Shown here: positions 33,481 to 44,194 of the stretch, in pieces | Layout: the number at the start of each line of letters is the position of its first letter | How positions within the stretch are numbered: the stretch's first letter is position 1 | Source: Agelaius tricolor | Lineage: Eukaryota; Chordata; Aves; Passeriformes; Icteridae | Assembly (NCBI GenBank): GCA_023055355.1 | Contig: JALJCS010000039.1 | Location: forward strand, 1,205,501-1,269,500 | Length of the DNA stretch: 64,000 bases | Direction: 5' to 3' | Program-made: the position numbers and the translations under genes | The notes under the pieces: generated by a model | Told to the model about the DNA's origin: nothing | What the model saw: the letters and a program-made list of their open reading frames with translations, nothing else | The model's database searches: none

Positions 33481-36400
33481 AATTGACTGAGGTGATTTAA
33501 AGGACACATCACTGGAAAGAATGGTCTTCTTTTACTGGGAATATGAAGGAACCACAGAGTAAGATGATAATAAAAATAAAAAATATGTGCTTGATTTTAG
33601 TAACAAGCAAAACCAAGCAAGGTAGTGCATCTAAATCAGTACGGTAAGAGAGAAAGGAGAGCGATTTAGAAAGATGCATCACCAATTGCCTAAATTGTTT
33701 CTTGTCTTGCAGATCTGCACTTGCTGGGGAGCCACATTTTACACCAAGGACCTGGGGAACCATTCCTAGCAATTGGGAAAATCCTAGGTGCTCCATCCAC
33801 CCATAGATGAGGTCTCCAAATTTGCCCCGAAAGCTCTGTCTTCCTCCCCTCTGCTGCTTTAATTGTTTGTAATGATTTAATAAGGAGCACTATTCTTCCC
33901 TGCAGCAAACACAGGCACGTGGCATTTTATTACATTTATTAGGGCCCCTGTTTGGAATTTCTTTGCTGTGTTTCCTTCTTTGCAGGCTTGGTCCAAAACT
34001 TGGAGAAGTCAGTGTGAGAACTGGACTTTGTGCTGTCAACATTCTGAGTGTTGAGCCAGCACCAAATCCATGCAATTATAATGGATTTTTGGGTCTTTAG
34101 AAGCAGGTCTTGTGAGTGCCATGTGCAATGCAGGTGGCTTCCCAGGGGAGCATCCCTGTCCAGTGCCAGGGATCTGCTGCCCTGGTCCCACAGAGGGATT
34201 TGGGTTGTACCTGATGGCCCAGCAGAGCTTGGGGAAATGCCTCAGTGTTTTTTGGATTTGAATGGCATTTGGGTCAAATCCAGTTTCTCCTCTGAGGGAT
34301 GGAGTCTTGAGCTCTCACAGGTTTTGCTTGAACATTTCTTTCATCTGCCCCCCACCCCAAACCCCCCAGCAGATCCCCTGCTCCTGCCACTCTGTGTCTC
34401 CCACAGCTGGGATCCTCAGAACTTTTCCCTTACACTGAAAGAACTGGAAATTGGCTGGGTTTTGTTGCCTCTTGGCAACAAAATTGTCTCCTATTGTGCA
34501 GCTCGGGGGGAAAGAAACCTCTTCCTCCCTTCAGTCTGCTGCAACCAAGTGTTTTGTTCCTCTTTGTGAAGAGCTAGGAAGAAACACTTCTTTTTAAGAT
34601 GAGGGAGCCCAATTCAATTCCCTTAGCATTTTGAGCAAAATAACCAAGTGATTTATGTTGAAAGTCACTCCAAAATTTGGAAGAGATCTTTTTAGAAAAT
34701 ATTTCTCTTGGTGACTGATTAGGAGTGGGTATGGGGAGAAACTCTTTGCATTGAACCACTGAAAGCAGTAATTTCTTCCCAAAAAGTAGATGTAATTACA
34801 TGTTTTGGGTGAAAAAAAGTAAGTAGTAGTGGACCAAAGGAGCTTCAAGCTGATCTCTATTTGCTGCCAATGACTGAATTAAATGCACAGGGTTCCTGTC
34901 AGCTCTGCCAGACAAAATGTTGCATTTGGGTTCTTGGGGGTTTTGTCAGAAATCTTTGTAGCAGGAATAGTTCATGGACTTCTCTCTGCTGGCTTCAGCC
35001 ATTCCTGCTGTCCATCATATCTTGCTATTATAAGGCAGCTCTTTTCATTATGTTGTCTTTTAATCCAGATATCTGAGCCTTTTTCTGCTTCTAGTGCCAG
35101 TTTTCAGTAGGACAAACATTTTCTTATCTGTGAGTGTATTCAGTGGTGGCCACACAAGTGAAGGCAAGGAGCTGGCAGGTGATAATTAATGAAACTTTCT
35201 ATAATGGGAAAAACCTCAGCATTCAATTTCCATCTGCTTAGAAATCTCTATTTCTTTTCTTGTCTCTTGTGCTCTTTGTGGCTGGTCTGAGGTTAGTGCT
35301 TGGAAATGCAATGATATGGATTCCAATTCTTTTGAGAGAGAATAATCTTGTAGACAAAGCCAAATAAATTTAACTTTTCAATATTAGAGCAGTGTGACAT
35401 CCAGGCTGGGGACCTGGCAGTGGTTGGTGCCTGGCCAGCCTCAGAACAGAGAGTTTGTCCCATTTAGGTGAAATTTCATTCCTTGGAGACAAAGTAAAAT
35501 TGCCTCTTATTTGCTCAGCACTAAAAATCCATCTGAAGCTCATTGCCAAGACTTGCTGCTGAATGATGGGATTAAGTCCTGCAATGGCACCATGAAATGA
35601 GAGACTGGGAGAGGAATAATAAAAAATGCCCTTTCCAACCATGTGCAGGCCCTGATGTCCTGCTGTTGGCTTGGTGCTCTCAAAGGGGCTGATTTTGATG
35701 GTTTTAGAGGCACTAAGCTGGGCAGTGAAATGCACCTCAGGCAGCAATTGCATCTCTGGTGTCTGCAAGTGCCTTCATCTCCCTTCCTGCTCCTCAGAAC
35801 TGAAATTCTGCAAGGACTGAGTGAATCTGGGGCTTTGGGAAGGCCCAGTAGTGACAGATTTTGGTGAGATTTGAGTCAGGAGATGGAAGCAGCAGCAGAA
35901 GGTGCTGTAATCTTCATTCTTGTGCTCCTCTTCATGCTGATGCAGTGTGAAGGAGGCAGGGATTCCATGAAGCACCTTCTGTAGCTCCTGAGGGAAAAAA
36001 ACAAGTGGCAAGTTCTTTATTTGGTTAGAGTTTCAGGCTGTGCTGCACCTCAGGGCCAGGCTCTGCCTCTCTCTGCTCCAGCTGCTGCTTCCAAGCTGTC
36101 CTCTGTGGTTTTGATTTGCAAACCACCTCTCTGACCAGCTTCCACTTTGCTTTAAAACATTCAGCACCACATTTGTGGCTGAACGAGTCCCAGAGCTGGG
36201 GAGAAGGATTTGAGATGCAATTTGCATCACAGAGTTGTTACAGCGGGGAAAATGTCGCATCCCTCCTGTGCCTGGAGCTGCTAATCTTGTTCTGAACATT
36301 GAAAACCTCTTCAGCTTCTCTCATTATACCTAAATTTGATTACTGCTTTGATTTCACACCTCTTTCATGCGGGCTTTTCCTCTCTCCTTGGCTGGAATTG

Positions 36401-37482
36401 TCAGGCCTGAAAAGAGAAATTTTGTCAAGCCTTGGGACAGTTCCCATTACCTATCCCTGCTCCTAATGCTGCTTTTAATTATCTTGGGAAGCTGAGCAAG
36501 AGGGGAAAATGGGAGAAGTTTAGTGAGAGGAAAAGTAAGGCCCAGAGACCAAAGTGTAAATGCAGATTCTGGGTTACCAGAGTCTGCAGTGTTGTGGGGA
36601 TCTGGGCCGTGCAAACTGATGTTTTTCTCTGTGAATGGCTGATTCCTTCTGTATCTTCTGAAATTCCTGTGCATTAGGGCTGGTGCTGGAACTGCAGCCA
36701 CACAAACTCCCCATGGAGCTGTGTGGGACACAGTGGGAATCATTGATTTGCTGCTTTGGATGAAAAGTTGTGAGATGAACCTCAGTGTCAGGGAGGTGGC
36801 ACGTTAATGCTGCTGCTGTCAGACAGTGCCCACACACCGTGTCTGGAGACAGCTCAGGAGAAGATGAAGAAAAACCAGGATTAAATCCCATGTGCCACAG
36901 AACTCTCTCAGAGATAAACTGCTTGGAGTGAAGTCTGTGAAGTGACTGGGGAGAGCTGGATGAAAGGGACAGCTCTGAGAAGTGTGTGGTACATCAGTGA
37001 TGTCCTAATACTGATCTTTGCACAGAGATGAAAAAGTATCAGTTTGCATGGCCTGAATGTCTGGGTCTGGAAATTGTGTGTTGCAGAAGCTGTGCTGAGC
37101 TCATCTGGCTCTGAAATATCATCTCTACACCTTAGCCAGGAACAGCATCAGAGTTCTGAGCAGATTAATAAAAATCAATCATAACCCAGAAGCAAACCTT
37201 GGCAATACACATCTGTGGCTCGTGAGGACACCAAAAGCTTTCATTGCTGTTCTTGGAGAATGAATTCAGCAATAAAAATCCTCTTTCTTGGCATTAGAAT
37301 GCTTTAGTTTCAGCTCTTGCCCCAGACTATCAATGTCAAGTGTTTCTCTGGGTGCTTGGGGGTAGGTTCTCCCCCATAGCTCTCTGCAGGTTGGTGCTAA
37401 TTCAAGATGTTCTGTCAGGTTCAGATGTTTTGGTGCCTGACCAGGGAGTGCAGAACAGGGATTCCAAGTGCTGACATTTGCT
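33481..37482. other. 4 kb of unique-looking non-coding sequence
   Basis: No gene, LTR or rRNA is recognisable. It is AT-moderate with several weak open frames (the longest, 34048-34569, has no domain or splice context). This block, with 31526-33480, is absent from the right side of the inverted repeat, where about 320 bp stand instead. Confidence 0.4.
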
Positions 37483-38013
37483 GTACTAGAAAGTCCCCGG
37501 GACAAATGTTTGCCAATTAACACCTTTAACTGGGAGGATCAATTCCTGTTGTGCTTGTACCAGAGTCTGGGGACAGAGGGGGTTTCCAAGGGCAATCTTG
37601 GTCCATGTAGGGCTGAGGCTCTGCAGGCTGCTCCAGCCCCTCTGGGTGCTCAGGAGCAGGGGTTGCAGTGCACCCTCATTAGCCCTGGGGCTGCCCAGGG
37701 AAGAGCCATGGCTGAGGCCCTGCAGGAGCAGGCAGGCTCAGCCCTGCTCCAACATGGGATCCCATGGCACAGGACACGCTGGGATTTGCCCCTGCAGCTC
37801 CCAAGTGTGTCCAGAGAAACTGCAGGCAGAGGGTGACCTCAGTCAGTGGGACCCCTCTGTGCACAGGGACCCTCACTCCTGGCGTGGCTGTGCCAGCTCC
37901 TCCAGGGACCTCCAGCCCTGGAAACCTGGAGCAAGTGGAAACCACAACTTTGCAAATGCTGCCTGTGCCCAAAGTAAATGCAAAGAGAACTGGGATGTGA
38001 AAAAGAAAATTGG

Positions 38014-38019
38014 TTTATT
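38014..38019 (-). promoter_or_regulatory. Polyadenylation signal of the acidic-tail gene, left copy
   Basis: The plus strand tttatt gives AATAAA about 520 bp past the stop. The right copy has the same signal at 45393-45398. Confidence 0.6.
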
Positions 38020-38538
38020 TCCAGAAGAACAGCAACAATACCGAACACTTTTACAACGTAAGAATATTTCTAACAACAGCAATCCATGGAACCTATATAC
38101 AGAAGAACCTATCTAGTAAAAATATATGAAACGTATTTACAGAAGACAAAAAAAAGTCCTAAATCCTATCCCTGAAGAGAACAAACTGTAAAACATATGT
38201 ACAAAAGGGTGGCATTCCTGTCGGGAATGTCCATCAGTCCTGGACGAAAAGCAAGTGTGCCATGGTCACTCCAGTCAGGCACAGAGGGCTCTTCCATGTG
38301 CCCCCAGGCTGGCACATGCTGGCACAGCAGGACTTTGTTGCCAGAGCTGAGCCTGGCTGGGTCTGGGATGGAGCTCGTGTGGCCCAGAGCGAGCGCAGGA
38401 CAGGCTGCGGATGGCACCAGACTCCAGCGCACGGGGTGCCACGTCCCTGAGCAGGGACCAGCCCAGCTCCAGCCTGGCAGCAGGGGACCCACTCTGCCTG
38501 TGGGGACCACATGCCTGTCCTGCTGCTGGCATTGGTCT

Positions 38539-39010
38539 TCATCCCAAGATCATAGGCTCTTCCTCATCTTTTTCATCAATGTCCATGTCTTCAGTGTACT
38601 CTTCTACTTCCACTTCCATCTCCTCTTCCACATCCACATCCACTTCCATTTCTTCTTCCACATCCATATCCACCTCCATCTCTTCCTCTCCAGTCTCTTC
38701 CTCCATTTCCACATCCTCCTTTATATAAGTCTGGATATCCACGTCCATCTCTTCCTCTCTCTCTGTGACAGCCTGCAGAGGTGGCAAAACCTCAGAGTGG
38801 GGTCCCTGTCCCACACCATCCCACAGAGCTGCACCCCACCTGGGCAGCTGGCGGTGTCCCCCTCCATGGAATGGCACCATACCTTCCTCAGGACAAATGT
38901 GAGCATCCTGCAGTGGTGGATGACAAAATCCAGGCACTAGGGAGCTCTCAGGACTGATGGAGGGAGCAGGTGACAAGAAGGGTGGCAGGGGTGGACAGGA
39001 GCAGAGTGCA
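38539..39010 (-). pseudogene. Unrecognised gene with acidic C-terminal tail, 3' end, left copy
   Basis: Two exons are visible. The first ends at 38883 with AAG|GTATGG; the last runs from 38772 to the stop at 38539-38541 after a good acceptor (pyrimidine tract then ctctgcag). Joining them keeps one frame. The last exon encodes 77 residues, mostly Glu, Asp, Val and Met in near-repeats of EEEMEVDVDV, ending MILG. The first exon has the peptide PGFCHPPLQDAHICPEE. Upstream (to the right) the sequence runs into CR1, so the 5' exons are missing or far away. I do not know the family. An acidic tail like this is common in histone-binding and nucleolar proteins, but that is not evidence of function. 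Confidence 0.5.
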
Positions 39011-39107
39011 GCGTGGGCTGACACAAGGGCCAGTGGCTGAGTTGTGCTCTTTGCTGGGTGCTGGCAGTTCCACCTGGAACGGGGGATGTGACATCACAGT
39101 TCCCAGG

Positions 39108-39490
39108 AGTCCAGGGCCAACTGAAGTGGGCAGCGGGGATCCCTGGATGGTTGGGCTTGGAAGGGACCCTGAAGATCATCTTGTTCCAAGCTGAGCAATC
39201 TTCCCCCAGGCCTTGGGGGAGCCCTGTTGCCAAGGATGGGGCACCCACAGCCTCTGTGCCCAGCCTGGGCCGGCGCCTCACCACCCTCAGTGTAAAACAG
39301 CAGCTCCCTTAGATCCAGCTTCAATCAGCCTCCTGCACTTGAAAGCCATCCCCCTTGTCCTGTCAGCAGAGGCCCTGTTGAACACTCTGTCCCCTTCTTT
39401 CCTGTGGGACCCTTCCAGTCCTGCACAGCCACAGTGAGGCCTCCCAGCGTCTCCTCTTTCCAGGCTGAGCATCCCCAGCCCCAGCTGGAC
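39108..39490 (-). mobile_element. CR1 LINE 3' fragment
   Basis: The plus strand reads like the reverse complement of the end of an avian CR1: gcttggaagggaccctgaagatcatcttgttccaagc, then the cctgtcctgtcagcagaggcc-type and tttcctgtgggacccttccag blocks. Words like these are common in bird genomes. The left 100 bp are shared with the other arm B (44195-44300); the rest is present only here. Confidence 0.65.
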
Positions 39491-40640
39491 AGCAGTCAGT
39501 CAGATCAGGGGGTGTCAAGGCTGAGGGGTAGCAAATAGGAACTGAGAGATGGAAGCTTTAGACCCAGGTTTGCCTCTAAATTGTACAAAATTAATAACAG
39601 TGGAGGGAAAAGTGGTGAGACACTTGTTCTGTTCTAACTGGTGAATTTTATTGTATTTTTTTCTTCTTTTCTGTCATGCTGACCCAGGTTTTTCTGTTGG
39701 AAAGGAAGCTTGGCACAATGTCCACTGTCTTCTCCATTTCTGAAACACCAAGCAGAGTCTGGACAGGCTGATGATGCAGAGTAAAACCTGCAAATCTACT
39801 GGTGATCCTGAGCCTGGGGGTGCAGCTAAACCCAGGCAAAAGGAATTTCTTGAAAGTTGATCCTGGTTTCCATTTTCTTGAGTTTGGCTATGCCAACTTA
39901 ACCAGTCATTTATAGAAAAGCAAATAAAAAGCTCAAACCAAAACAGACAAAAACCCAAATAAACAAACCCACGCAAACCAACCCAACAGATAAAAAACCC
40001 CAAATAAAACCAAAGGCAATGAGGAGTTAGTATTAGTTGTGAGGATATCACAGCAGGCAAATGGCTGCTTCCCACAGGATCACCATAAAAAGCCACATCT
40101 AACAGCTGCTCCAACATATACCCAACAGGAGAAAAATAAAAAGTGATCCATGGCAACTTTGGGGGCAGCTCCACATGAAGGTGAAGGATAAGCCCTGCTA
40201 CAGATCCAGCATTCCCCACCCTCCAGGCTGCTGTTTGCTCCTGATGAAAGACCCTTGCAGGACTGTGGCCCCTCTCAGTGCAGTGTAAATCATTGCCACA
40301 GCTCTCAGCTGAGCCACTGGCATTGCCAGAGCGAGATCCAGGCACCATCCTCAGCATCTGTGGAAGCTCCTGAGCATCTTCATGCCTGGAACCACAAAAC
40401 ACCTCAGGCTCTCCCTGGACTGGCTTTTCAGGGGAGGTTTCCATATCCCTGGGAGATCTGTTCATCCCTCAACATGTCTGACTTTGTGTACAATGATGCA
40501 TTTGGATTCCTCCCTTGCTCCTGTGTGCCAGTGAGAAACCATCCATGTGAATGGAGGATGTTGTGAACAGGAACATTTATTCCTGGATTGCCATTTTGCT
40601 TCACTGTCACTCAGCTGAACATTGTCCTTATCTGCGGTAA
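39491..40640. other. Non-coding stretch, no gene
   Basis: No gene is recognisable. It includes an A-rich run with aaaccaaa-type words at 39925-40015 that may be a short retroposon tail. Confidence 0.35.
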
Positions 40641-40685
40641 CCATGACTTTAAAAATCCCGCCTGCGCCGCCGTTCCCGCCTGCCA

Positions 40686-40747
40686 GCCGACGGAGCGGGC
40701 GGGGTGCGCGGTTTCGCAGCTCTGTGCGTGGGAGCCGCTCCGTCGGC
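40686..40747. other. GC-rich hairpin
   Basis: gccgacggagcgg (40686-40698) and ccgctccgtcggc (40735-40747) form a perfect 13 bp inverted repeat with a 36 nt loop. It lies at or just beyond the downstream edge of the ERV D LTR. Confidence 0.7.
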
Positions 40748-41274
40748 AGGGACGCGCTGGATCGGCGTTCAGCTCTGCCAGAGGCGGACAAAAAGGCACG
40801 GCACCAACAGACAGGGATGGGAGAGCGTCCCTCCGACCAGGGCCAGTCCAGGTTTTATTCCAGAACGTGGAGTAACACCCAGGGGAAGCCGCCGGATCGA
40901 AGGGCGGCAGGGGGAGGAAATACACGTGCTATATAGGAGAAACCGGATGGGGAGAGTTCAGACAGGCAGCGAATGGGAGCCCACCATTCGCTGAGCGCGG
41001 GCTTTCTCAGAGTGACAGGACGGGTGGCCAAACGAGAGAGCTCAAAGGTGGGACCCCAGTCCCCGGCCCAATAATCTCATGTATAACACCGAAGATTCTG
41101 GATAAAAGGGGGGCATTTGGGGGTGACAGAAAGGCGCGAGATTCCAGGGTAACTGGTGATCGACAAATAACTGGGAAAGGGGGGGGAATTCCAGACAGAA
41201 CCATTATACAGAAAAAGGGGGTAACAGAACATTCCAGCTTAAACCGGGGGAGCATAATAACACAACACAACATC
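40723..41274 (-). mobile_element. ERV D 3' LTR
   Basis: On the minus strand a purine tract aaaaaccggggaga is followed at 41274 by TGTTGTGTTGTG, the start of an LTR. The TATA-like ctatatagg is near 40930 and the polyadenylation signal ggaataaaacc at about 40852-40862. The left end is estimated from a TG near 40723. Confidence 0.6.
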
Positions 41275-42310
41275 TCCCCGGTTTTTGTTTAAAAAAAAAT
41301 AAAAGCTTAAAATGAGGTGAACTGAGTCTGATTAAGGCAGCTTGAGTCCAGGATGGAATCTCCGAACCAGGGGTGGCTGAAAGGTGCAGAAGCCCATTGG
41401 TCGTCATCCACGGCTGAGGAGGCCTCTGATCAATCCGATTCCGAAGCTTCTGCTTCGCTGTACGGTCCCGGAGCCACCACCTGGTTTACCTCGAGGGTAG
41501 GAACAATCCTACCCAGCAGTCTCTTCATCAGACTCCAAATCATAGAACAAGCAACTAAAACTACAAAATAAAAAGAACCAACAGAACAGTTTTTAGAATT
41601 GACGTCATCCAAGCTGAAAAGCCCCATCCTGAAAAGATGTCCTCCAGCCAGTCTGATGTTTATTGGCTTTGGGCTGAGGGACAATCCAGGTGCATGAAGG
41701 TGGAAAGTGGAACCCGAGTGCTGTCACCAGCAGCAGGATGGTAGATGGAGAAAAGGCCATTTGAATGGGTGTCACTGAAACATCAAAGAAAACAGGATGA
41801 AAAGGTGAACTTAAAATTTTGGTTCTGCCCAGAGGGAAACTTAGAGGACATCAAGGTCAAGGGAAAAGGGTTTCTGCCTCCTCCTCCAACAAGCCTCCTC
41901 AACCTGTGCCACGCCTCCAACCTTTGGTGCCTTTTTCGGAAGGAAGGACCTGACCCACTTAGATGGTACCCACTTAAGCCCTGAGGGAGTGGACACGCAA
42001 GCGTATCCCCTCCCCCAGGTGACCACAACAATTTTGTGCATGGGGATCACGGCATCCTGATTTGTTCGATACTGCCGGTGTTGCACCATCGAGGTGGCAA
42101 TCGGCACTCGTTGCTCTGCCACCTTCAGGAGTCCTGCTGCAGATGGGTTTTCTGATAGTCCAGGCCAGGTGTTCAACTGCTTCATGTTCTCTGTCTCTAC
42201 AGCAGCAACCTTTGGATCTTTCTAATAGCCCTTCCAGAGGAAGTCTATGCCCAGAATGCACGGGGCCTCTGGGCCAGTCACAATAGGAATTTCTGCCACT
42301 CCTTCCCAGT
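41275..42310 (-). pseudogene. ERV D internal remnant: protease/RT start fused to integrase end, then Env anchor
   Basis: Minus-strand order from right: a protease C-terminal piece (CILGIDFL, about 42245-42300), the protease-RT linker (QRVPIATSMV, about 42060-42110), then, without a gap, an integrase C-terminal piece (VTWGRGYACVST and WVPSKWVRSFLP, about 41930-42035). The RT, RNase H and integrase core that should lie between are deleted. Next, 41430-41684 has a hydrophobic stretch (FYFVVLVACSMIWSLM) followed by a short tail, which fits an Env membrane anchor. This is an internally deleted avian ERV in which the ends of pol are joined. Confidence 0.6.
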
Positions 42311-42369
42311 CAGGCTCACCTTGGCTTCCAACAGGATCACCTGCTGCCATTCCCCCGTCACACCGTGTC

Positions 42370-42681
42370 GTGGTTTGAGAGGAAGTGAGTTGTTTGGGAT
42401 GCTGTGGTCAAACCAATAGGTGCTCAGATTTGAATGTTGGCACCTGGTGTGGCCACTGGAGACATGGATACGCCTCTGAGAACACAGGGGTTAAAAGCAG
42501 AGAATTCCCAGGAAAACCTCTCTTGGGTTCCAGTGGTGAAAGAGCTCAGGCCTCTCCCCTGCCCAGCGGCTGCCGGCTGGGCGGGGCAGGGGAAGCCATG
42601 AGGCCGGGTGAGGTGGGCCTGGGCCCTGAGGATGGAAGGGTGGAGGAGCACCAAGAGGCATCGGGCAGCCACCCCCCTGCC

Positions 42682-42743
<62 letters not shown>

Positions 42744-43640
42744 GACGGTGTCTGTGCCCAGCAAGGCAGCTGTGGGAGTTCTGGACAGGCAGAGCCTGAG
42801 ATTTTTAACCCTTTTCTTGGATGATGGAAACTTTACGAATGCTGATCCTCCTCTGAAGAAGAGAGATAGGGTTGAATAGCAGGAAATGGGCAAGTGTGAT
42901 CAAAGTTTGTGCAAGTGAAAGATGTCTGAGAGAAGTTGAGAAGAATTCTAGGTGGCAGGAGATGATGGAGTGGCCTTTGGCTGGACTTTTTTTGTATAGC
43001 CATGGACAGAACCGTTTTTTGCTGTGACACAGAGACTGCATCTAGGGGAAAGCAGTGGCTCGGAGCCAAGAGAGTTCAGTGCTGGTACCCCTCGTCCCCA
43101 GGGGGTGAAATTTAGGGGGGAACAGTTGTCCCGAAAGTGAGAGACTGTGCTCTTTTTTGGAACTGGACAAAACACCCTTAAAAGAAAAACCCTAGAAGCA
43201 GCTCTGGTGCATGTGCAGTGGTGAGAGCACTGGGCATGGAAGGAAGATGTCACGATGGCAAATGTTCTCCGGGCGGTGCCACGAGTGACATGGGAACACA
43301 AGAGGTTTCAAGTGTGTTTCCTGGGGAAGCCTATGGTACAAGAGGGACTCCTCTCCTCTTGATGAACTGAGAATTGATTATTTGAAGGGTGGTGACGGAC
43401 TGAGAGCTGGTGATCTTAGGGATGGATGTATTAGGAACCTGGTTGGGAGAAGGAAGAATATTTGGAAGGTTTTCATCCTGAGTTCTGTGTGTGTTTCTTC
43501 TATCTATTATAAATTAATAAAGTTTTTTCCTTCTATTCCTAGAAGGCTCCACCACATTTCCACTGTGCATCTGACCTTGTCAGGGTCATTATGTTGTCCA
43601 TCCCTTGTAAAAAGTATCTCCAACACTGCCATTTGTCTCA
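42370..43640 (+). mobile_element. Long LTR, ERVK-like, plus strand
   Basis: It begins TGTCGTGGTTTGAGAGGAAG. Features in order are a (GA)n array at 42685-42747, a GC-rich block, and ttaataaagttttttcc near 43513 (polyadenylation signal). It ends close to the words gtcagggtcattatgttg and cttgtaa. The opening matches what I recall of long ERVK-type LTRs in songbirds. It is on the opposite strand to the ERV D body, so it is a separate insertion. The right end is approximate. Confidence 0.55.
42685..42747 (+). repeat. (GA)n microsatellite
   Basis: About 30 GA units with one GG interruption, inside the long LTR. Confidence 0.95.
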
Positions 43641-43817
43641 GAGGTCAGAATTTTTCCTTTATTTTTTCTTGGGCAGCACCCAGCCCTCTGCCCCCTCCAG
43701 GGCCCGGCGACAGTGGCTGCAGTCTCGCTTCCCCGGCCACTGGAGCTGACAGTCCGGCCAGCCACTCCCGGAGTGACCGGTGGAGACTACGAATGCCGGC
43801 ACTCCCAGGTTCTCAGC
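43641..43817. other. GC-rich stretch between LTRs
   Basis: No gene. The minus strand contains aaaaaataaagg near 43665, which could be the polyadenylation signal of the neighbouring minus-strand LTR; if so that LTR extends into this stretch. Confidence 0.35.
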
Positions 43818-44194
43818 GAGAACCCCTGAGTAGTGGCTCCGTCTGCTGTGTGGTGATGCAGGCGAGAGCAGGACGGCCAAGTGCTGAGGCAAAGGAAGGA
43901 AGGAGTGGACACACGTTTGGATGCCAAGGCGCTGTATTTGACCCAGGCGGGGCCAGTGACGGTGTCAGGTAAGAACCGTTAGGGAGGCACCTATAAAGGG
44001 GAAAGGCGTAACGGACCGGGACACGAGGGACCAACGAACAGAACCGGGGCGGGGCACAAGGGACACAACTGAACCAATAGGAAGGGCCTGGGGGCGGGAA
44101 AAGGCTCAGGGGACAAATCATATGTTAGGTGAGGGATGATTGACATAGAAGATTCTCGACCTGAGAGGGGACGGTTACAATGATTGACAGATAA
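43818..44194 (-). mobile_element. Solo LTR of the ERV A family
   Basis: Nearly the same sequence as 136-514, same strand, with cctataaagggg near 43990 giving the minus-strand TATA region. It stops at exactly the point where arm B begins (44195), so the LTR marks the inner end of the right arm. Confidence 0.75.

Larger units (their letters stand above)
37483..39207 (+). repeat. Inverted-repeat arm B, left
   Basis: Reverse complement of 44195-45938. Over the 234 nt exon at 38539-38772 the two arms differ at two positions, so identity is about 99% there. The arm ends inside the CR1 fragment on the right and at the word ctagaaagtccc on the left. Confidence 0.9.

Noticed and set aside
34048..34569. 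173-codon plus-strand open frame
   Set aside because: No domain, no splice context, and surrounding sequence looks like plain intergenic DNA.
38539..38772. Acidic tail as a simple-sequence artefact
   Set aside because: Not rejected outright as non-coding: the acceptor, stop and AATAAA are all in place in both copies, so it was kept as a gene fragment.
42370..43640. 5' LTR of ERV D
   Set aside because: It reads on the plus strand whereas the ERV D pol and env remnants read on the minus strand.
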